Assembly: GCA_000711775.1 (NCBI GenBank)
Contig: ARYC01001330.1
Location: 38,099-102,098, forward strand
Length of the DNA: 64,000 nucleotides
Origin: Oxytricha trifallax
Lineage: Eukaryota; Ciliophora; Spirotrichea; Sporadotrichida; Oxytrichidae
Direction: 5' to 3'
Under the pieces are notes generated by a model. That model did no database searches. It was given only the letters and a program-made list of their open reading frames with translations, and had not been told where the DNA came from. This document shows, piece by piece, positions 34,870 through 47,300 of this stretch (its first letter is position 1; each line of letters opens with the position of its first letter). A program made the position numbers and the translations under genes.

Positions 34870-37800
34870 ACCCATTTGATTTCATAATGATAATTATTGT
34901 AAATTTGTTTGATGTGGAATTCTTAGCAGAATTTGATTGCATGCCTAAACTATTCAATTTATTCTGTTAATTTTTCATAAGGCTTGATGGTGTGCCTTGT
35001 CCACTATGATTTGATATTTTAGATGCCATAAATTAAAGATAATATATTTCATATTGCTTTATAATTAATTTTAAAGTTTATTGATTTTCTTATTGCTTGA
35101 ACAAATTATATCTGAGTTTAACTTTAGATTACTATTCAAAGGAGGTTTATGTACTTTTGACTATCTACTTGTAGGTGGTAACATGTTATTTTACATATTA
35201 AATTTCTATTAAACATAGAGAGCATTTAAATAGCATTTAACCAATTTTAATTCCAAGAATATTGCTGAACAAGTGAATCTGAGAAGATTAATTGCTATCA
35301 ATTTGGATAGGTCTTGCAAAAGCAACAGTTGACGAAGTTGCCAGCGTCCCTTTCTTCAAAGTTGGCATTTTCATGTTTCCAATAGATTTCTTCCCTCCAC
35401 TGTTCGAGGTACCACTCCCTATAATATTATTTCCCGAATTGTTGTTCTACCCTAGATTATTCTTTAATTTAGAAATGGAAGTTTCCTTCTTAGAATTTTA
35501 CTAAAGTAAGTTGTTGCTGGCGCCATCAGAAATGTGATCTTGGAAAAGCTAGTTGTCATCAAACAACTGAATTGAATTTTTCTTGGCTCTGTGTTTATTC
35601 TAAGGTGATGGCAGCATAAACATTATTTGATTTTTGGTTGCGTTAGTTGGTGTGTTTTTAGCCACAGTGCCTGCTCCCCCACCAGTAAGAGTGATTTCTT
35701 TCTTATAGATACCTCTTTGTATTTTATGATTACTGCTTTGGAAGTTATCAGGTAACTCTTGTTGCAATTGTTCTTTCAATTGGCTGATAAATTCGGCATT
35801 TTAGCTGTTGTCCATCTCATCAGCAGATATCTTCTTTTTGTGATGATATGTAAGCTTTTTGTTCTTCAAACTTTTAAGTCCAAATTGTAAACCACTGGCC
35901 AAGCTTTTAAACTGGTTTTTGACACTTTTGCTTCCTCCTAAATCTTTGCTAGTAGTCTGTCCAAATTGACCATCATTATAGATGAATTTCTTTTGTTGGA
36001 TTTTTTCTCTAGAGTCATTCATACTAATTAAAGCTTCGTGGTCCTCATCTTCATTTGATTCTTCATCAGTTGCTACCAAATCGAAGTTGAGTATGCCACT
36101 TTAATATAAAATAATGAGTTCATACAATACTAGTTTTTTTTCTTTTATACTTTGATTTCCTGGGTATAGTGCATTTCTAACTGTAAGTGGCTATTTTTTA
36201 TAGAATGGCACTATGAATTCGCCTCCATCATAGCTTTAATTCAGTATATTATTATGGTTAATCTAGTTCTCAGTGTTCTTGAGACCTATCATAGGTTATT
36301 AATCCTCGTCATCCTCCATGTTATTAGATGCGAGTTTCATTAATTACAGTGGTGTCTCGTAGTCATTCCCCACAGTCATAAAATTGTGCTGCTACATCAT
36401 ATTCATCTCATCCAATGAATTTTAGTTATCAATCTCCAGGCTTTAGCCCATCTAGTGATTTACTGACATGGAACTGCTATGAGTATAGTTATTCATTGCA
36501 TTGCTGTGATGATAAACTGGTTGATTTAGCACACTCGTGGTCTTTTAATCGTTTCTAGGGGAGTCTATGTCGATTGCAAGCGTTGGCTTTTTAATCATTG
36601 ATAGAATTGACTGCTTTATCTTGGAATTACTATCAGTTATCCCTGCTGTGTCCTTAAGTCTCTTCCTTGGTGACAATTTGACTTTATTTACATAAAAAGT
36701 GACAATGAAATCATATATTAAATCTCGATGTTATAAAAACTTTCCTGATTTGCTACTATTAAGACAATTAATACTACTATGGCTTTTAAATTGACATTCT
36801 CTCTAATTACTGCAGATTCATTATATTGGTAGTCTTGTCTAAATCATCAGAATTGTCATTGTTATTATTTGCATATTTATCTTAATCCTCCTCAAATGTG
36901 TTCTTCTTCATTAATTGGATGTTTGGAGTGTTTTGTTGCTAAGTATTCCCACTTTTCTATGATTAATGATCGAATGTGTATTTCGTAAACTATATTTATC
37001 TAATAAATTATGTACTTTATTAAATTTATGTTTTTTTTTACTGAAGTTCTCAATAGTTTTCTCTTGATTGCCACCACTCTTAGAATTGTCATTTTGGTTT
37101 TAAATGTCTCTAGATTGATTATTAACATGTATCGAACTGTTTGATATGTTTTATGTGTTTATGATGCTGCTTGTGCCATTCCCATTGCCCCCACTATTAT
37201 GCTGCATTCATCTGCTGTTATTCATTGAAATAATATAATAATTTTATATTCTTCATTAATTAATAGTGAATAAATTGGCACTGCTGCTGTTATTAAGTGA
37301 GCTGGAATTCTGCTGCTGATTGTTGCTGTTATTCTATAGATTATACTAATTTTACTACTGTGGGAAGTATTCATCTTTGTTGTTATGAGCCATTCTTGAT
37401 CTCTAAGTTACCAATAATTTTGGGGTTTTCTACTGTCTGTTTTGTTGCAATGCCTTCTGCGCTGAGTTCTCTATGATTTATACATTAATATTATAGTAAA
37501 CTATACTATGCAGTAACTTAATTATACCTTCTTTTTTATTACGTTTTGGCTTTAGAAGAGTATAAACTTGACATTCTTTAAATTGCTGCTGGGTCTGCCA
37601 TCTGCGTTTACACTCCCACTTATCATGCTTGTGGTGTCTTCCTTCAGTTCTTCCTCTAAGTTAAATAAACAAAATATCACATAATAGTTGTTCGCAAAAT
37701 AGGCATCATCTTGTAGAGGTTGGCTGTTTGAGTCATTTGAATTTTGAGGCAAATCAGCTGATGCAGCTGTTCCAAATGGATTACTGCTGTTATTAGGTTG

Positions 37801-40800
37801 AACAACTGCACTACTAAAACGTGTAATATAATATATTTAATTGAATTAGACTACTCTAAGCTGTGTTTATGGAAGTCTTGTGAATGGGGATGAAAGACTC
37901 CCTCTCCTCAGCCACTGACTCGTCATCATTGGAAGAAGACTTAATTGAATCATTCAGGTAGTCTTTGTGGGAGTATTAGATGTTCTGACCATACCCACCG
38001 TAGTATAACCCTGTCATGCCACCACCACTGCTGCTATTAAAGTAATAATTATAATAAATATAATTTAGTTTGATAATATTATTGCTTATTTATGAATTAT
38101 CTGGAAAATTATTAATAATTTTATTGTTAATCATTTTTATAATGCTCATAATAATATTCATTTGAAGAAATAAGGATCTTAAATAGTATAAAATATAAGT
38201 TATTTTAAGTTAACTTTCTTGATTAAATTGTTAATTGGTAATAGTTGGTTCAACATTGCTTCTAAACAAGTCCTTCTTCTTATGTTTATTGCCAGACATG
38301 CCAATACCACTGACATATGAATTCATCTTGGTGACTTCGTTATTAGATGAACTTGACGGTGGTTGGAAAGACTTGAACATTCCTCTATCGCTGTTGTTAT
38401 CACTGAGTTTTGCAAACATTAATTGTTGTTTGGTTTTCTTGTCAATTATGCCGTGCTGCTGCTTTATCTGGTTGAAGATTGGTAGGGGAGAGCCGCTGGT
38501 TATGAAACTCTGCTCGTTGAAGTTGTGATTGGTGTTTAGGGCACTTACTGCTTGGTGCTTTGATTGGTAACCACTGGGATTGGAATTTCTGCAACTTGAA
38601 GAATCACTTAAATTTATTATGAAGGATCATAATATTTAATTAAATCTTAATTTAATTAAATAATGTTTTATTTGGATATGTATAGGAAATTTTTAATATT
38701 ATTAGTTTATTGAGAAAAAAAATTTACATCAATTTATAGTCACTAAGTAGATTTTATAACAATTATAACTAAACATAAATATAAATTGTAAAAAATTAAT
38801 TCTAAAAAATTGTTTAATAATAGTAAAGTAAATACTTAAATGATATTTTACTTAGAGCTTAACAAACAATTTTAATAAATATTTAGAAATATTCATTAAA
38901 AATCTCTTAATAATTTATTGTTTTTATTATAATTTAATTTTTATTTTTAAAATATTTACTAAATCTTCTTGGAGTGGTGGAGTCGGCAAAATAGTCATGT
39001 TGTCCAAGCTTAGAGAACTCGTAGGTGAACTAAGATCAATGTTATTCAAATCACTATTCCTGATTACACCTTCATCATCAAGAATCTTCTTTAGTCTCTT
39101 GTTCAGCTAATTTCTAAGTTTATTATACTTTATCAGTTATCGCTTGACTTCCTGCTCATCTTGAGATTCTCCGAAAAAAGAGAAACCTCTAAAATTAGTG
39201 GTGTCATCCTCTTCATTATACTCTAAGTTTATTTTGCTTTCGTCTCTAACCAAGTTTTCATTAATTCTGATGGCCATTTCTAGGTTCATTTGAAGCTTGG
39301 TTTTTTGTTGTTGGAAGATTTCTTAGTAATCCTTGGTTGTTATAAGTATGGATTGATTTCTTTCTTTCTGATTTTATTATAGGAAAAAATGCTCTAGCAG
39401 TTACTTTGAAGATCCACTTTAAAGCATAAGTTCTGTGTTTGTAGTATTTGTGAGATCTGGATTACTAGCATAGATAGAGTTATCAGTTACAGTAAGAGAT
39501 TAAAGCGGACTTTCATAGTAAAATGAAAATTCTCTATCTCCTTGCAGAGCTCTCTTAAACTTACTTTCATCAAAGTTCAATGGGAGCTAAGTGTACTCTG
39601 GATCAAAGTTACTCTGGTCTAGTCTTGGTCTCCAAACTGGATCTATTTTCTTTTATAAGAACATATCCCAATCAATATCTTAGCACCAGACATACTCCTT
39701 GATCTCTTCTATTCCTCTCTAAGAACCAAGTCTCTTCTAGGGATTTCTCTCAATCAGCCCTTTTATCAATGAAACTACCTCTTCATTCATATGTGATGGA
39801 AAAGTCAATTCTGATTCCAAGATGCGCTTTTTCATTTCTCCCTTATTATTTGTATAATAAGGTGGTAAACCAGTGAGCATTTCATATAAAATAGCTCCCA
39901 TTGTATAGTAGTCTACCATATGATTGTGTCCTTCTCTTTTAAGTATCTCAGGGCACATATACTCTGGGGATCCACAAAAAGAAAAGCTTCTTTCCTCACT
40001 CTTAAAGATCTTTGACAAGCCAAAATCAGCTAATTTAATGTGTCCATCCACATCGATTAAAACATTTTCTGGTTTTAAATCTCTATATACTATATTCTTG
40101 GAGTGAAGATACTCTATTCCCAGTAATATCTCAGCAAAGTATTGTTGAAATAAATAAACTATAAATTCAATATAAAATTGTAAAATGTCTCCGTTTAATA
40201 TTTATGGACATTAATATAAAATCCAATTTTATCTTAAAAAAAATTATTTAAATAAATATAATAACATTTCCCCAATCAAAATAGAGTCTATTGTAATATA
40301 TAAATATTTTTAATTAAATCACGAATTTATCATTATTTTGTGATAAAATTTGGACAGAAATTCTGGGAATCTACCTTTTTATTAAAGATGGTAGAACATT
40401 TCTCCACCTGAACAGAAATCTATTATGAAATGGAGGTTTTCTTTCTAAATGATTTAAAATGGGTTAATACCAAGACATAAATAAATTAGTTTAAAAAAGC
40501 AAATAAAAAAGTAAGTGTGATTGATGATCTGATTTTTGGTATATTTTTTATTTTAATTTTATTTTTGTAAAAATATTACTTATAGTTTGATATTCCATTT
40601 TTATTTAGTTCTGTCACGTCACCTTGTATATTCTTTATTTTTTATAACTTACCGATTGGAATGCATAGTGCAATTTAACCACAAACGGGTGATCATTTAG
40701 CTCCTGCATGATAGTCCTCTCATTCATGATTTATTTGAGTTTGGATTCATTTGTGACTTGATCCTTCTTCATAACTTTCATTGCATATATAAACCCAGTG

Positions 40801-41078
40801 TCCTTCTTCCTCACTATATATCGTTGTTTGTTAGGCAATTTCTTCAGAAATTCGAATAATCCCATATAAAATAGTAACTTAAAAGACTTACCCATATATA
40901 CTTTGGAGAAGCCTCCCTTCCCAATGACTTTCAGCAGTTTAAAGTCATTAGTCATAACAGCCTTATTTTTATTTACAATGATTTTTGTGTAGTAGGGTTC
41001 AAGTATTAGATTATTTGGCAGGGGTTTCAGGGGTCTATAAATAATACATATATAAGCAAAATGGATATTTTCAATCAA
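34870..41078 (-). CDS. AGC-family Ser/Thr protein kinase with long Asn/Gln/Ser-rich tail (germline, interrupted)
   Basis: In-frame ATGs at 41078 and 40955 (MTNDFKLLKVIGKGGFSKVY). Motifs in order: Gly loop GKGGFSKVYMV, AMKVMKK (VAIK Lys), NLHFIIDFCSGGEMFYHLQQ hinge, YRDLKPENVLID, ADFGLSK, FCGSPEYMCPEILKREG (P+1), VDYYTMGAILYEM, then the AGC C-terminal tail DWDMFLQKKIDPVWRPRLDQ and SNFDPEYT. Complete catalytic set, so probably active. Beyond ~39000 comes a long N/Q/S-rich region (e.g. SSSSNNEVTKMNSYVSGIGM, 38300) down to at least 35280, perhaps 34870. Introns at 40814-40891 and 40445-40652; IESs include 38609-38964 and 40159-40347. Inner junctions at 35510-38230 were not all resolved. Confidence 0.85.
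37663..37689 (-). other. 27-bp in-frame IES (candidate), pointer AACT
   Basis: On the - strand AACT repeats 27 bp apart. The insert encodes an out-of-place hydrophobic stretch (YYVIFCLF) inside a polar region; removal gives DAYFANNLEEELKEDTT. It is a multiple of three, so only composition flags it. Confidence 0.45.
38609..38959 (-). other. 351-bp IES in kinase gene, pointer ATTTA
   Basis: ATTTA on the - strand at 38960-38964 and 38609-38613, same codon phase. Joining gives TPPLQEDLSDSSSCRNSNPS, linking the AGC tail to the N/Q/S-rich region as one gene. The interior is plain AT-rich. Confidence 0.7.
40159..40347 (-). other. ~190-bp IES in kinase gene, pointer TTTAT (candidate)
   Basis: TTTAT (- strand) at 40343-40347 and 40154-40158 is in matching phase. 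Joining gives FLSKFYLFQQYFAEILLGIE between hinge and HRD regions. A shorter TA pointer would give KFYFAEI, so the exact edge is uncertain. Confidence 0.5.
40445..40652 (-). other. 208-nt intron in kinase gene
   Basis: On the - strand GTAAGTTATAAAA...CATTTAG. Removal joins LHYAFQS to KENLHFIIDF in frame at the conserved N-lobe hinge. It could additionally contain an IES; the sequence alone does not show this. Confidence 0.8.
40814..40891 (-). other. 78-nt intron in kinase gene
   Basis: On the - strand GTAAGTC...ATATATAG. Removal joins KVYM to VRKKDTGFIYAMKVMKK, exactly the expected glycine-loop to VAIK spacing. Its length is a multiple of three, so it does not break the frame when read through. 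Confidence 0.85.
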
Positions 41079-41352
41079 ATAGACTCCAAATAATTTAAAT
41101 ACAAATATTCCAATATTAAATTAATTTGCAAGGATTCAAGAATATATTTAATAAACATATTGCAGATACAAATAAAAGCTTGCAAATGTAAAGGCAAAAG
41201 ATTGGTGTAAGAACTTAATAATATGATAATTATGATCATTGTATGTGATTAAAATGAAATAGAAATAATAAGTTGAAAAATAAATGAAGTAGAATATAAT
41301 ATTTGAATAATAATTTAAATCTCAGGTAATATTTGAGAGCAGACAATATTTA
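41079..41352. promoter_or_regulatory. Divergent intergenic region between kinase and Q/N-rich gene
   Basis: About 275 bp of AT-rich DNA between two divergently read genes. No specific promoter element was identified. The short distance allows either a shared two-gene nanochromosome or adjacent chromosomes with a fragmentation site between them; no C4A4 tract is encoded here, as expected for telomeres added later. Confidence 0.4.
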
Positions 41353-44300
41353 ATGGCGTCTCACTATGAAAATTACGGAGGTGCAGGCCAGCAGTCTCAC
41401 TCCCAAGCCAATCAATAACAGCAACAGCAGAAACCATTTATTGATTTTTACAGACAGTAAGTAGCAAATTTACATAATAAATTCGAAATGGAAATTAACA
41501 ATTATTTCTTATATAGAGGCAATAACTAATCAAGCCAAGGAAACTATCAGCAAAATGCGAATTAGTCATAGTAGCAGTAGCAATATTATGTTATACAATA
41601 ATTAAATAAATGACACAATTAAGTATTAGAATGAGAAATTATACTATTAAAAAAATTTAAGTTATGCAGCAAAACTAAAGCAAATACGTTAAATACTTTG
41701 AATATATTTCTATATGAAATGATGTTATATTAATAATAATAATTGAGTTAATAGCAGATTTAGTATTAATAATAACTTATGAATAATATGCTTCAATAGC
41801 AGCAACAACCAATCCACCAGGGCAACTCTCAATCCATGATTTTCAATGCTAATTTTGGGTCATTCTCTCAATCTAGTAGTTAGAATTAACAATATCCAGT
41901 TGTTGGCTCTTCTTCAATAAATTTAAACAGTGCTGGTAGCAATAATAATGGTGGTGGTGGAATAAACATTTATCAATAGCAAACTATTCAGGGAAGAGAC
42001 AGGTAGTCTTACGAGGGGGCTGGTCGTTCAAGCACGGGCATGTAGCTAAACACCAAAGACACCAACGACTATCAATAATAGCTGCTCAATATGGATCCAT
42101 CACCCATTAATAATGCATAGGGGCATGCGCAGAGAAACAGAGCAGTCGTTGGAAGTGTCGGCTATGTTCAAGATTATAGTATTTTAAATATTTTAATATA
42201 TTGTTAGCTATCATATAGTTTTAAAATTATTCAAGGATCATCAGATAATTTTATAGACTCTAATTTCAATACTAATGACACCAAAAAAGACTTTAAGCAT
42301 TAATAAAATGTCGCATAAAAAAGAAGATCAATTGAAAATAAAGAAGCTATAGTAGGCAATAAAAGCAAAAAATAATGATTTAATTTATTATTAATATAAG
42401 AAAGCTAGAAGGATTTGTTTGGAAGTTCAGGAGATTCAAATTCTCAACACTCTAGATAGTTAATGAATGGATCTGATATTATAGTAATAATAATAATAAT
42501 AATAATTAGATCACATTGAGGTCTCTGGGGACCCCCGATCTTAGTTGCTTTTTAGTGCAAATAAGGGACAAGCCCTTTTAGTTAGTTGGAGATTTACTCC
42601 TGTATACTGAATTTTCATCTTCTTCTGTTGTTTCTTCTTTTTCCTCCTCTTTGTTTTCCTTTGCTCTTTCTTCTGTTGTTTCTTCTTTTTCCACCTCTTT
42701 TTGGTCCTGAGTGGAGAATTTAGACCGTATCTCCTAAGTCTTTGAACTTGAAAAAGATGTCGAAGTGTTTGACGTTGATTGAGAATTTGAGTTCTTTGGA
42801 GGCAATGTATCCTTTACATCTTGTTGTGATTAGTTAGACAAAATCACTTTTCATGAAGTATGTGTGTTTTTGTAGACATTTAATGTAGATATCAACTTTG
42901 TTTAAGTGGTCATGGTAGTCTGCTGAGATGGAAACACAGCTATTCTCGTTGGCTGTGATGTTCTTCATTAAGATCATGATTAAAAGTCTGAAGAACTGGA
43001 CTAGGGTGATATCAGTGTCTTTCATTGAGCCGGTTTTTTCCTTAATGTCGGCCTTAAGTTGGTTGTCACTTTTGTTCATCCATTCTAAGAGTGTGTCTTT
43101 GGATAGGTTGTTTACCATGGCATTTATGACACTTGAGAACTGCTTGATGTGTTTGAAGAGGTGTGAGTTAATTTTGTTGAGCCAGATTGAAATGCATGAT
43201 TCTCAGTGTCAAATCTATTTATTAGCTGTGCCTTGGTGATAGTTTGCATATCTTTAAGGTTGCTAGCTTATTAATTATAATTTTTTAAATTAATTATTAC
43301 TATTTAATAGTAATTATTAAAACTGATCCTTTAATTATTAATTTGCTATTTAGTACCCCCTGTTACCGATGACGTATTTGACGTTTGCATCTTCGCAAAG
43401 TTTTCGGTAGTGATTCCTTAGTCCTTCTGAAAATTCGGACTAACTGTCTATGTAGTAGGTTTGTTGGCTGGAATTTTCTTCTACGGACTGGTCTTTGTCG
43501 TAGGCATCGTATTCTTGTTGTTCTTCGACTGAGCTCCAGTCTTCTTGGTCATCTGAGTAAATGACCTTTTTGGTTATAAGCCTACTGTTTCTGTTGGAAT
43601 CGTTGAGGTTGTTTTCATATTCCCGATACTTTTTTTTCAAAGTCTTCTAGCTTTTTTTGGTGTTAACTATCTCTGATCACGTACTGATCTGAGGGAGGGG
43701 GTGACTACTCTTCCATTTATGGAGGGGGGGCTGGATTTGAAGTTATAGTGTCTTCTTTTTTAGTTTGTGGTCTGATGAACTTGTTGTTAATTGCTATCAG
43801 TCTTAGCATTTGAAAGAGTTGTTGAGTCCAAATCTAGACCTAGTCATCTTTGTTCTCCGTGACGTATTGAAGTTTAGTGAGATGTATTTAGAATTGGTTT
43901 AATGTAGAGTATCCTTTTCTTACTAGTTTTCTGGAGATAAAGGTGAGTATTTCTAAAATGTGTAGCCCCCTTTAATCTTTGTTAGTTTTGGGATATCAAT
44001 AGTATATTGTGCTAGGTGATGTGTTTGGTTGTTTTCGACATCTCCTTAGATGATATCTCTTTGTATTTTGTTCAGTATACCCATTCTGTGTTTTTAATTT
44101 AATAATAGATAATTATTGTTGATATTATAGTATCATGTTTTATATTTTTATTTTGGAGCAAAGTCTGCTTTGGCTAATTATGGTACTTTAGGACATAGTT
44201 AAGCTACAAATGTCTAACAGCAAAATGTAGGAGGAGCAGCATTTATAAAATAAATCAATAAAAATGCAAAAGTAGAGAGAGATCCAGTCATGGAAATCAA

Positions 44301-47300
44301 CAAATATTACATTATTAATCAAAAAGATTTATTAGCAATTCATACTTTGAATGACTTAATAGCAGTCATATTAAAACAAAAGATAACTTGCTAAATCTTA
44401 ATCCTAGAACAGACTAGTTTTACTTTCATAAGATGCTCTAAGCAAAAACAATCCCTATTAGGATTAAGCAGATGAGAAGGATCCCCAAGCAACAGACAAA
44501 AATTCCTTCTTTAAAGATTAAGTAAGAGGTGGAAGTCACCATTAAACCTAAGATTTGCTATATAAATAGCATATGCAGTATAGTGGTGGTCACTAGAACA
44601 CTTAAAAGGCCGGCTGGTTGCTTAAAGCAAGTAGCAATAACTTGATATTGTCCAGGATGACAACAAAATCTGAGTGTACTTTTTGCAACAAAACTTCAGC
44701 TGGAGGCATGATTTCTCAAAGTTAAATCCCGCATCACTGTTCATCTATTTACTGTTCAAAGGATAATCAAGGAATGATGATCTAGAACAATTTGAGTAAG
44801 AAATACTCAACAAACAGAGACTACTACAATCTGAAGATTGTAAATGACTTGATCTATAATGAGAACACTCATGTTGTCTCCATATTCAAGGACTATCTCA
44901 TTCTAGATGACATAAACGAGTTCTTGAAAAGATCCTATACTTAACAGGAGACAAAAGTAAGATTGCCCAAGTTATGCAGTTTTTACGAGAAGTACTCTCA
45001 AGTTTTCCCTAATTACGTTGTTCTACCAGAATCAAAGTACATGTTCAAGAACATTCAAAGAAAGCAGAAACTTATTGATGAACAGTATCAACTTCAAGAA
45101 GAAATTGCTAAAAAGTAACATCAAACACTTTTGGATGAAGACAGATTGTTCAACTCTAAGTTTTATAACAGCTATTATTCAAATATGGGAGGAAACCCCC
45201 TTGGAATTACTATGAATAATGACTTAAGTATGTCAAGATAGCAATATGAGCACCAGGCAAAGACCATAGCAGAATAAGCAGGTAAGAAGCCCACAACTAC
45301 AAGAATAGACTAAATGAGAATTGATGAATTAGTGGATAGATTCTTGTTGAAAGATTCAGAGTCTAACATTCAATTATTGCTAAAATACAAAATATTAGGA
45401 ATTTATTATTTATTAAATACAATAAACTGTCATTAATAATAGCTTTTTAAATTAAATTATATTTAAGAGAGTAAGAATGAAATATATTTACTTTTTGTAG
45501 ATTTGGCATGATTTTTGAAGTGAATATTAAATATAGCAATATATAATTTAAATTATTTTATAATATTCCAACTCAATTTTGTTTTTGCAGAGATAATAAA
45601 TTGTACTATATATTATTGTGAAGTTAGTACATAAAATTGATATTTAAAGAATAAATGGGTAGTTATATGTACAATATCTGAGAAATCTCCCTAAAATTAA
45701 TAAATTAAGCTAATAAATTATTTCGAGGAGGTGGAACTACTGAAATTAGTGTTAATAGAAATTATTTTTTTAAATTATATGAAAATAATGATTTTCTCTA
45801 ACTATAATTAAGATCTAAAAATAGCTCTAGCATTTTAAATATATTTATGGCATTTTATGATATTAATAAAAATAGATTTTATTTAGAACATTCTAATTCA
45901 TTGACGTTTTTTATTAATTTAAACTACCCTCTAACTTTCAAAAATTAATGATTAATAATGACTTCTGTAGCTCTAGATTTCAGTGAATTCTAAAATTCTT
46001 TTGTTAATCTTACTTAACATTCTAATTCAAAGATCTTTGGATAAGAGCGTCCGTCTATTAAGAGCTCAACATAGAAGTAGCCACAAATTTAGCAATAGCA
46101 AAAAGTCTAAGTTATAGCTTAATCAACATAATAGAAAGCATAACCGTAAATTAGCATGGTTAAGAACTAGAATCCAACTCCCTAAATAAATATAGGCCAA
46201 GGCAAAAGATCTCTAGATAGTTAATAGAGAAAGGCTTAACCATAAAATCAATTGACATCATAAAATAGTGGATCTTCCTAAGGTTTATTAGCTGCCAAAA
46301 AGCAAAAGACTCCATCTTTCAACAGCAATTAATAAAATAATAACAAAGCATCGACTGGCAACTTGTAAGTGCCTAAGATAGAGACAATCGGCAAAACAGG
46401 TTAAACAGGTGGTGACTCAAATAAGACTACCCCAAGACTCTAAAAAGGTCAAGCTCATTCTAATCAATAAGTCAATAATGATATGTAGAAATAACTAATA
46501 CAAACTTCTCCAGCTACGAAAGATGCGATAGTAAACTACTTGTAAGATTGCAACATCGATAATACTGAGTTGATCCAAAAGTCAAGCCAAAAGATGAATA
46601 TTCAGCCTCATTACCAAACTCAAAAGCTTGGAATGAATTAATTGCTTTCACCTACTTCAACTAACTTAGGCAGCAATATGCTTGAAAGTCCATAGTTAAA
46701 ATCACCAAATTATATTGGTCCTAAAAATCCTCTATAAAATACTGGGTCTTAGTCTTCCTTGCTTTCTAGTTAGTAGTAATTTCAGAATAGTCTAAACCAA
46801 TAAAACAGGTAAAATATGAAGTCGCAGCTAGTCATGCCGACTGTGTCTTAAATAACAAGCATGAAGAAGTCCACTAGATTATTAATGTTAAAAAAATACT
46901 AATATTAGAAAATTTAAAGAAATTAATAATGCTAGCGTAGATTAAAATATGAAAATTACTAAATATAGAGAAGAAAGATTTCATTAAGATTATCTGAATT
47001 ACAAATTATTAGTCACATATATTTTTATTTTATTCAGTTTTGCTTAATTAATCTAATTTAGCGATCAACTCTTTTATTGAATAATATTAACTAATTGATG
47101 TTTAAAATTTTTGTGTGCAACAAAGTATAAATTTAGTACAATCTCGTTAGCGATGAAAGTTTCTTATTAGTTTTAATTTTAGAAAAAGATTTCAATATTC
47201 TCAATCTCTAAGAATAAAAATTAAACTATTTTTAAAATAATAGATTTAACCCGTAATAAAATCAATAATAGCACAAAGAAAATATAGATATTACTTTTTT

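Larger units (their letters stand above)
42472..44157 (+). other. IES enlarged by a LINE-like insertion, pointer TGGA
   Basis: TGGA at 42468-42471 and 44154-44157 in matching phase. Joining gives RQLMNGAKSALANYGTLG. Without the retroelement and its target duplication the IES would be only ~40 bp. Confidence 0.6.

Noticed and set aside
35292..35504. + strand open frames over 35292-40106 and 42928-43239
   Set aside because: They are antisense shadows of the - strand kinase gene and of the L2 body.
45018..45215. Separate small gene at 45018-45215
   Set aside because: Out-of-frame reading inside the conserved block of the Q/N-rich gene, whose own frame is far more protein-like.
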